Shown here: in pieces, positions 1 to 5,430 of the stretch
Position numbering within the stretch: position 1 is the first letter of the stretch
How the letters are laid out: the number at the start of each line of letters is the position of its first letter
Assembly (NCBI GenBank): GCA_038525605.1
Contig: JBCBHL010000228.1
Coordinates: forward strand, 1-12,135
Direction of reading: 5' to 3'
DNA length: 12,135 bases
Origin: JANSWY01 sp038525605
GTDB taxonomy: Bacteria > Bacteroidota > Bacteroidia > Cytophagales > Cyclobacteriaceae
Notes under the pieces: model-generated
Seen by the model: the letters and a program-made list of their open reading frames with translations, nothing else
Told to the model about the DNA's origin: nothing
The model's database searches: none
Program-made: the position numbers and the translations under genes

Positions 1-2
1 TG

Positions 3-941
3 TCACTGCTGCTAGTAGTTTGCGCAGGAGCTGGCGAAGATTCAATTGCGGGGGGTTCACTGGGAGTGGAAGCGGCTTCTCCTTTGGCTAAAAAAATGGC
101 TGAAGAAAAAGGATATGATTTATCTCAGATCAAGGGCAGTGGCGACAATGGAAGAATTGTCAAAAAAGATATTGAGAATTTTACTCCTTCAGCTCAACCT
201 GTTGCTACGGCAGCAGATAAAGCTACAGCACCTGTGGCACTACCTAAGGTAGTTGGCGAAGAAAGCTATGAAGAAGTTGCTGTTTCTCAAATGAGGAAAA
301 CAATCGCCAGAAGACTTTCTGAAAGTAAGTTTACCGCACCTCACTTCTACTTAACTATGGAAATCAACATGGATAAGGCGATAGAGGCCCGAAAGAGTAT
401 GAACGAGGTTTCTCCTGTGAAGATTTCCTTTAATGACATGGTTGTGAAAGCAGCAGCAGCAGCATTGAGGCAAAACCCTGATGTGAATGTTTACTGGCTT
501 GGAGATAAAATCAGAAAAAATCAGCATATCAATATTGGCATTGCAGTGGCTATTCCTGATGGTTTGGTAGTGCCAGTAGTCAGGTATACCGATAGCAAGA
601 CGCTTTCTCACATATCTGCTGAGATCAAAGAGCTAGGTCAGAAGGCAAGAGATAAAAAATTGAGTCTTGACGAAATGGAGGGTGGCACATTCTCTATCTC
701 CAATCTCGGTATGTTTGGCATTGAAGAGTTTACCGCTATTATCAATCCACCTGAAGCCTGTATACTGGCAGTAGGAGGAATTAAGCAAACCGCTGTGGTG
801 AAAGATGGTCAGCTAGTGCCAGGCAATGTAATGAAGGTAACGCTTTCGTGTGATCACAGAGCAGTTGATGGAGCTGTTGGTTCCGCATTCCTGAAGACTT
901 TGAAGTCTTTACTAGAAGATCCGGTTAGGATTTTGATCTGA
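3..941 (+). CDS. pdhC: Pyruvate dehydrogenase complex E2, dihydrolipoamide acetyltransferase (partial, 5' end outside window)
   Basis: This subunit forms the core of the cytoplasmic pyruvate dehydrogenase complex and moves the acetyl group from lipoyl-lysine to CoA. The lipoyl domains lie outside the window. The visible part holds the peripheral subunit-binding domain (about bases 75-180; ASPLAKKMAEEKGYDL, then GSGDNGRI), an Ala/Pro/Thr linker, and the whole catalytic acetyltransferase domain. The active-site signature DHRAVDG is present; its catalytic His codon is at 855-857 and its Asp four residues later. The C terminus, EDPVRILI, is normal for the family. The frame is open to the left edge, so no start can be assigned; a GTG at 66 is internal. 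The first 20 codons (SLLLVVCAGAGEDS...) are less Ala/Pro-rich than a usual E2 linker. A 2-oxoglutarate dehydrogenase E2 is the main alternative; the PDH assignment rests on remembered resemblance of the subunit-binding domain. Confidence 0.9.
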   Translation, partial: SLLLVVCAGAGEDSIAGGSLGVEAASPLAKKMAEEKGYDLSQIKGSGDNGRIVKKDIENFTPSAQPVATAADKATAPVALPKVVGEESYEEVAVSQMRKTIARRLSESKFTAPHFYLTMEINMDKAIEARKSMNEVSPVKISFNDMVVKAAAAALRQNPDVNVYWLGDKIRKNQHINIGIAVAIPDGLVVPVVRYTDSKTLSHISAEIKELGQKARDKKLSLDEMEGGTFSISNLGMFGIEEFTAIINPPEACILAVGGIKQTAVVKDGQLVPGNVMKVTLSCDHRAVDGAVGSAFLKTLKSLLEDPVRILI

Positions 942-964
942 TAGCAGTTGATAAAAGTATTGAT

Positions 965-1003
965 AAAAGCCTGTTTTGCCTTGTGTAAAGCAGGCTTTTT
1001 TTT
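965..1003 (+). terminator. Rho-independent terminator after E2
   Basis: AAAAGCCTG (965-973) pairs with CAGGCTTTT (991-999). The stem continues inward through wobble and A-T pairs, and an uninterrupted run of T follows to 1003. It lies 24 nt after the E2 stop and separates E2 from the lanthipeptide locus. Confidence 0.85.
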
Positions 1004-1058
1004 GATCGTTATTTGAAGTGATCTGGTCAGAAAGACAGTTAATTTAAAGTCTGTCCAC

Positions 1059-1089
1059 TTTGAGTAATGCGTTAATTATCATATATTTA
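1059..1089 (+). promoter_or_regulatory. Bacteroidetes-type promoter for the lanthipeptide precursor gene
   Basis: TTTG (1059-1062) and TATATTTA (1082-1089) are separated by 19 nt. This matches the Bacteroidetes sigma consensus TTTG-(19-21)-TAnnTTTG, with 7 of 8 bases in the second box. The start ATG is 31 nt further on, so the leader RNA would be short. No Shine-Dalgarno is visible, which is common in this phylum. Confidence 0.6.
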
Positions 1090-1120
1090 GAATACTAATA
1101 ACAACTAAAGATTACTAATT

Positions 1121-1315
1121 ATGAAAAAGAGTTCATTAGACTTAAACGCGCTAAAAATCGAAAGTTTCGTCACTTCATTGGAGAGCAAAGAGCTTGACAC
1201 TAAAGAAGTAAAAGGGGGATTCATGCATACTTGCCCGATCCCCGGTCCCGAGTTTCGTACAACTCCATGTAACTGTGGAACAAGTGTTGGACAAATTTGT
1301 CACGACCCTAGATAA
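1121..1315 (+). CDS. Class I (pinensin-type) lanthipeptide precursor peptide, LanA-like
   Basis: A 64-residue ribosomal peptide precursor. Residues 1-33 are the leader, with the Bacteroidetes lanthipeptide-type motif LKIESFVTSL and a terminal TKEVKGG. The double glycine is the usual cleavage site for a C39-peptidase transporter. The predicted core is residues 34-64 (31 residues). It has four Cys (core positions 5, 17, 19, 27) and five Ser/Thr (4, 14, 15, 21, 22). Several Ser/Thr lie just upstream of a Cys, as in RTTPCNC and GTSVGQIC, so (methyl)lanthionine rings are plausible. The core is otherwise Pro/Gly-rich (PIPGPEF). A LanC-like gene follows in the same direction, which supports the call. 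The gene has its own promoter and terminator. Activity, ring pattern and dehydratase are unknown; the window has no LanB. The leader resemblance is recognised from memory and the ring chemistry is inferred. Confidence 0.85.
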   Translation: MKKSSLDLNALKIESFVTSLESKELDTKEVKGGFMHTCPIPGPEFRTTPCNCGTSVGQICHDPR

Positions 1316-1321
1316 GATTTC

Positions 1322-1351
1322 AAGGCTCTTTACAAAAAGAGCCTTTTTTTT
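1322..1351 (+). terminator. Strong terminator between precursor and cyclase genes
   Basis: A perfect 10-bp stem (AAGGCTCTTT, 1322-1331; AAAGAGCCTT, 1336-1345) with a 4-nt loop is followed by T through 1351. It begins 7 nt after the precursor stop. It ends 33 nt before the cyclase frame, so cyclase transcription would need read-through or a promoter in a very small space. Partial read-through after lanA is a known way to make much more precursor than enzyme. Confidence 0.9.
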
Positions 1352-1384
1352 GATTCCTATCATTGATTTTTATTCTTTTAACTT

Positions 1385-2581
1385 TTGCAGTTACCTGATT
1401 ATTCAAAAGCCATTGAAATCCTCCACGTCAGAATTTCGAAATTAAAGACCGATAATCCAACCCTGTTCTCCGGTGTGGGAGGCAAAGTACTCTTTTATGC
1501 ATATCTGGCGAGAAATGTAGGAGAAGGCCGGGATAATAGTGTACTAAACGATTCGATACAGCATATATTAGATAACCTGTCTCAAGCAACACATGATCCC
1601 GGACTTGCTGATGGTTATACGGGGATTGCCTGGTTACTCCAACACTTAATCAATGAGTCATTTCATGATGAGATTACGCAGCAGATGGTGTCAGGATTTG
1701 ATAAACTGGTTATTAATTCGCTTCCTTTCTATCAAAAGAATCACAATTACGATCCACTTTACGGTGCGATCGGTGCTGGTTTATACTTCATTGAGAGAGG
1801 TACTATGATATCTGAACTCAAATCAGTGATTGAAATTTTAGCACAATTGGCTGTAACAGATAATGGCGGAATAAGCTGGCTCGATCGATTTACAGATTCT
1901 GATGCTGCACCTCAACGTAATTTAGGGCTATCGCATGGTGTAACCGGCATTATCTTGTTTCTCATCAATTCTCATCGTTTCGTTCGGCAAAAATTTCCCG
2001 AAAGCAGATTGTTATTGGAACAGTTATCACAGATGATTGCCGATGCTGTCAATTGGTTAATAGATCAGGAGAAACCCTGTGGTTATTCGACATTTCCAAA
2101 TAATGCTGAAAATACCGAAGAAAGCCGGTTGGGCTGGAGTTACGGTGATCTGGGAATTGCTTACTGTATTTTACTCGCCGCTAAAGAGTTTAACAACAAG
2201 ATATGGAGTCAGAAAGGGCTGGCCATAGGGTTACATACGCTGAAAAGAGGGATTCCTGATTCTCACATGTATCTAGATCATCATCAAATTCCGGATGCTG
2301 GTATTTGTAATGGGGCAGCTGGAATAGCATTGCTATACCATTCGCTTTTTAAACTCACGACCAATCAAAAATTTGTAGAAAGATCGGCTTATTGGCATGG
2401 CATTACCATTCAATCAATAATAGCAGCTTATGAAATATATGGTGATGAAGATGCCCCGGTTGCCAATGTTCATTGGTGGAATGATATCAGCTTAATCAAA
2501 GGATTGTCTGGTATTGGTTTATCGCTTTCATCAGGAAATCTGGTTGAAGCAGGATGGAAAAAAGCATTGCTATTAGCTTAA
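1385..2581 (+). CDS. LanC-like lanthionine synthetase (cyclase) with altered zinc site
   Basis: LanC enzymes add cysteine thiols to dehydrated Ser/Thr of a precursor peptide in the cytoplasm. The repeated Gly-rich turns of the alpha/alpha toroid are clear (398 residues, normal LanC size): GLADGYTG, YDPLYGAIG, GLSHGVTG, WSYGDLG, GICNGAAG and GLSGIG. Residues matching NisC D141, H212 and R280 appear retained (D123, H184, R248). Canonical zinc ligands sit in W-C-x-G and C-H-G. Here they read WSYG (S252 for Cys) and CNG (C308 kept, N309 for His), so two of three ligands are missing. No ATG occurs in any frame between the precursor stop and 1496. A stop at 1379-1381 bounds the frame, so TTG at 1385 is the best start; the first in-frame ATG (1685) would cut off the N-terminal fold. 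It may be a zinc-independent cyclase, a non-catalytic partner or a decaying gene. Family call sure, activity not. Confidence 0.85.
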   Translation: MQLPDYSKAIEILHVRISKLKTDNPTLFSGVGGKVLFYAYLARNVGEGRDNSVLNDSIQHILDNLSQATHDPGLADGYTGIAWLLQHLINESFHDEITQQMVSGFDKLVINSLPFYQKNHNYDPLYGAIGAGLYFIERGTMISELKSVIEILAQLAVTDNGGISWLDRFTDSDAAPQRNLGLSHGVTGIILFLINSHRFVRQKFPESRLLLEQLSQMIADAVNWLIDQEKPCGYSTFPNNAENTEESRLGWSYGDLGIAYCILLAAKEFNNKIWSQKGLAIGLHTLKRGIPDSHMYLDHHQIPDAGICNGAAGIALLYHSLFKLTTNQKFVERSAYWHGITIQSIIAAYEIYGDEDAPVANVHWWNDISLIKGLSGIGLSLSSGNLVEAGWKKALLLA

Positions 2582-2598
2582 TAACTCTTCAGGTAGCT

Positions 2599-2648
2599 TG
2601 ATATATTTTCTATAATCTACGAATGCATAGCATGGTCTGATATATTTT
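2599..2648. repeat. Two 11-bp direct repeats in the lanC-hslV intergenic region
   Basis: TGATATATTTT occurs at 2599-2609 and 2638-2648, 39 nt apart, in the 193-nt gap before hslV. The motif is AT-rich and may be chance or part of the hslV control region. No well-spaced TTTG/TAnnTTTG promoter was found in the gap. Confidence 0.35.
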
Positions 2649-2774
2649 GACAAATTTTAGATTATTAACAGGTTTAGTACGTCAATTAGTCAAGGTGAAA
2701 TGAAATAACATGTCATTGTGACTGGTTTTAGATGCAGGCACACTTATTGATTCTAGAGACAAAAAGGAATAAAA

Positions 2775-3314
2775 ATGAAAATAAGATCAACTACTGTATG
2801 CGCGGTTGTGCATAATGGACAGGTAGCAATAGGAGCGGATGGTCAGGCGACCATGGGAAATACAGTTGCAAAAAGCAATGTGAAGAAAATCAGAAAATTG
2901 CAGGACGGTAAAATAGTTACTGGCTTTGCAGGATCTACTGCTGATGCTTTTACTTTATTGGAGCGATTCGACGAGAAGTTGAGCACCTATGGAGGCAATA
3001 TGAAACGTGCAGCTATAGAGCTGGCGAAGGATTGGAGGATGGACAGATATCTCAGAAAGCTTGAGGCGATGCTGATAGTAGCCAATAACGAGGAAGTATT
3101 GATTGTGTCAGGTACTGGAGATGTTTTAGAACCTGATCACGGTATTGCGACAATTGGTTCCGGTAGTATGTATGCACAGGCAGCTGCTCAGGCCTTAAAG
3201 AAGCACGGAAAAGGCGATTTAACAGCTGAAGATATTGTAAGAGAGAGTTTAGGAATAGCTGCTGATATTTGTATCTATACCAACCATAACTTAGTGATAG
3301 AAACACTTGATTAA
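2775..3314 (+). CDS. hslV: ATP-dependent protease subunit HslV (ClpQ)
   Basis: HslV is the cytoplasmic proteolytic core, related to the proteasome beta subunit, that works with the HslU unfoldase. The 179-residue length is typical. After a short MKIRS segment comes the Thr-Thr of the mature N terminus (T6 as catalytic Thr1). The equivalents of mature D17 (in GADGQ, D22) and K33 (in NVKKIR, K38) are present, as is an IGSG loop. Family stretches such as GFAGSTADAFTLLERF, ELAKDWR and the C-terminal DICIYTNH are intact. An AAGGA ribosome-binding site sits 6 nt before the ATG. It is probably cotranscribed with the ArsC-family gene 2 nt downstream. HslU is not in the window; it must be elsewhere if the protease is functional. 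Confidence 0.96.
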   Translation: MKIRSTTVCAVVHNGQVAIGADGQATMGNTVAKSNVKKIRKLQDGKIVTGFAGSTADAFTLLERFDEKLSTYGGNMKRAAIELAKDWRMDRYLRKLEAMLIVANNEEVLIVSGTGDVLEPDHGIATIGSGSMYAQAAAQALKKHGKGDLTAEDIVRESLGIAADICIYTNHNLVIETLD

Positions 3315-3316
3315 GC

Positions 3317-3661
3317 ATGAATACACAAATACTACATAACCCAAGATGTGGGAAAAGTCGTCAGACACTGAAGCTTCTTCATGAAAGAGGTGAAAATGTA
3401 CAGATAGTAGAGTATCTGAAAGTATGCCCCAGTTTTGATGAGATGAAAGCGATCATCGATAAGACAGGGATGAAACCTTTCGATATCATTAGAAAGGGAG
3501 AGAAGATATACAAAGAGAATTTTAAGGGAAAAGAATTGACTGATGATGAATGGATTAAAGCAATGCTTGATAATCCGATTTTGATCGAAAGACCAATTGT
3601 AATCAAAGGTGATAAAGCGGCACTCGGTAGACCTCCTGAACAGGTCGAGGCTATTTTATAA
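3317..3661 (+). CDS. arsC: ArsC-family reductase (glutaredoxin-dependent arsenate reductase-like)
   Basis: A 114-residue thioredoxin-fold protein of the ArsC/Spx/YffB superfamily. The active-site motif HNPRCGKSRQTL holds Cys11, the position of the catalytic Cys12 of plasmid R773 ArsC. The three arginines that bind arsenate in classical ArsC have counterparts: R59 (DIIRKGE), R92 (IERPIVI) and R105 (GRPPEQ). That favours true ArsC over Spx or YffB, although chromosomal copies may act on other substrates. The start ATG is 2 nt after the hslV stop with no room for its own promoter, so it is probably made from the hslV transcript. No ars regulator or efflux pump is nearby, so a dedicated arsenic operon is not indicated. 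Confidence 0.88.
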   Translation: MNTQILHNPRCGKSRQTLKLLHERGENVQIVEYLKVCPSFDEMKAIIDKTGMKPFDIIRKGEKIYKENFKGKELTDDEWIKAMLDNPILIERPIVIKGDKAALGRPPEQVEAIL

Positions 3662-3683
3662 GAGATTTTGCTGAGCTAGATAG

Positions 3684-3726
3684 AAAAATGCGATCCTGAT
3701 GCTTTGCATCAGGATCGCATTTTTTT
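3684..3726. terminator. Bidirectional terminator between arsC and the alpha-amylase gene
   Basis: A perfect 19-bp stem (3684-3702 with 3706-3724) with a TTT loop, flanked by A5 on the left and a T run on the right. It can end transcription from arsC (plus) and from the converging amylase gene (minus, stop at 3756). A weaker hairpin (CTGAAT/ATTCAG, 3736-3751) lies next to the amylase stop. Confidence 0.92.
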
Positions 3727-3755
3727 ATCCTGTAACTGAATCACAATTCAGCTGT

Positions 3756-5414
3756 TCATTTCACAATTGATGAAACCAGAAAAATATCAGAATCACTATC
3801 AAATTTCACCTTCCCATTTCTCACAATAGCTGTTTTATTTGAATAGTTGTCTATTAGCTCTTCACCTTCTTCAAAGACACTCAACACGGAGATTTCACCT
3901 GTTGGATTGTTCATAGAAACGATTACTTTATCCGTATATTCACCCTGACTAAATTCTCTCGCAAAAGCATAGGGTGCGTCCGATAGTTTTCTGTGTTTTC
4001 CTGCTCCCACTGCCGGGTGGTTCTTTCTAAAATTTCCAAGCTTCGCATAATGATTCCATATTTTTTGAGTTTCCCCGTTACTTTCAAGGTCATCCCAATT
4101 CATTTCCGATCTTAAAGTAGCATCACCCTCAGTTCCTTCTATAATCAATGATCTGGCAGTTTCATCACCATAGTATATCTGAGAAGTTCCGGGAGTTAGC
4201 AGAAGTTTGTTTGCTGCCTCATAAGTCTTTGCTCGCTCTTTGTCATACGGGCTGCCATCGTCGTGAGAAGAGATGTAATTCATCACTCCGAAACCTTTTA
4301 GCTCACCGTCATGCAGTACGTTAGAATATTCAGAGGAAATCTCTTCCAGCGTTTTGTCCTGCTGACTTCTCAGTGAAAAATTAATCAGGCTTTGCAGACC
4401 ATTTTCATAAAAATTTACTGTTGTGTCCGGGCCTATAGAGAAATCCTGTCCATCATAGATAGAATAATTATACACTTCACCAACCATGTAAAAGTCATTG
4501 TTATCTAATACTTTATCAGGATTATTACTTTTCCAGTTACTGAAAGCTGTTTGCGCTTCATTGTATAATTCAGCCCAGATGCCGGCTTCTGTATGCTTGG
4601 CAGTATCTACTCTAAAACCATCAATGCCCAGTTCTGCGACATAGTCAGTTAGCCATTTCATAATGTAAAACCTTGGTGCTCTGGGATATCCTGTTCTCTC
4701 AAAGAATTCGTCCAGTTCTTTTACTTCTTGCTCATACCGACCTTCAGCTTTCCACTTTTCAACCAGGAAGGGTGGTAACTCCACAGCTTCATCGGATTCT
4801 GTTCTTATATCAGGCAGGTTCTCGACTAGCGTGCAGGTAACCGTAGTCTCAAAATCTGTATAGGTACAAGTAGGAGAGGTTCTCACCCAGCTGGCAGGCC
4901 AAACAGCATCTATAGCAGTCACCGGACCAGTATGATTAATGACCACATCCATGATAATTCTGATACCTTTTTGATGAGCTTCTTCTATAAGCGTTTTATA
5001 TTCTTCCAGCGTTCCGAAGTTAGGATCGAGTACCGTCCAGTCTTTTGCCCAGTAGCCATGAAAAGGGTAGGAGAGGCCGGTACCTTCATCAGTAGAGCCA
5101 TGGATCTGTTCAACCATAGGATTCATCCAAATAGCATTGACGCCCAGATCGTTGAAATATCCTTCCTTTATTTTCTTTGTTACTCCGCTGATGTCGCCTC
5201 CTTTAAAGTCCCGCAATACAGCACCATCTTGTTTTCTGCCAAAAGAAAAATCATTTTGCTGATTGCCATTGTAAAACCTGTCTGTTAGTAGAAAATAAAC
5301 ATTTGCACCATTCCAGACGAATGGCGTTTCAGGCGCTTTTTGAATCGGTGTGTTTTTATCAACATTGGTACATGCGAAAAACATTGCTAGGCAAATAATC
5401 AGTAGTTTCTTCAT
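3756..5414 (-). CDS. GH13 alpha-amylase lipoprotein, MalS-like
   Basis: A 552-residue endo-acting alpha-1,4-glucan hydrolase, predicted to be membrane-anchored outside the cytoplasm. Its N terminus MKKLLIICLAMFFACTN is a lipoprotein signal with lipid-acceptor Cys15. All GH13 regions are visible: DVVINH (156-161), GFRVDTAKH with nucleophile D270, MVGEVYNY with acid/base E313, and ISSHDD with D385. The blocks HGYWAKDWTVLDPNFG, NLPDIRTES, YYGDE and HPAVGAGKH resemble periplasmic MalS (GH13_19) as I remember it. A longer frame reaching 5504 would overlap the upstream gene; ATG at 5414 is chosen because it begins the signal peptide and leaves a 16-nt gap. It follows the BNR protein gene in a probable operon. 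No SusC/SusD pair or maltose regulator is present, so this is not a classical starch-utilisation locus. Confidence 0.93.
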   Translation of the reverse strand: MKKLLIICLAMFFACTNVDKNTPIQKAPETPFVWNGANVYFLLTDRFYNGNQQNDFSFGRKQDGAVLRDFKGGDISGVTKKIKEGYFNDLGVNAIWMNPMVEQIHGSTDEGTGLSYPFHGYWAKDWTVLDPNFGTLEEYKTLIEEAHQKGIRIIMDVVINHTGPVTAIDAVWPASWVRTSPTCTYTDFETTVTCTLVENLPDIRTESDEAVELPPFLVEKWKAEGRYEQEVKELDEFFERTGYPRAPRFYIMKWLTDYVAELGIDGFRVDTAKHTEAGIWAELYNEAQTAFSNWKSNNPDKVLDNNDFYMVGEVYNYSIYDGQDFSIGPDTTVNFYENGLQSLINFSLRSQQDKTLEEISSEYSNVLHDGELKGFGVMNYISSHDDGSPYDKERAKTYEAANKLLLTPGTSQIYYGDETARSLIIEGTEGDATLRSEMNWDDLESNGETQKIWNHYAKLGNFRKNHPAVGAGKHRKLSDAPYAFAREFSQGEYTDKVIVSMNNPTGEISVLSVFEEGEELIDNYSNKTAIVRNGKVKFDSDSDIFLVSSIVK

Positions 5415-5430
5415 TGATTGTGTATGTGTT

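Noticed and set aside
4932..5288. Plus-strand 118-codon frame inside the amylase gene
   Set aside because: It is antisense to conserved GH13 motifs and has no independent evidence.
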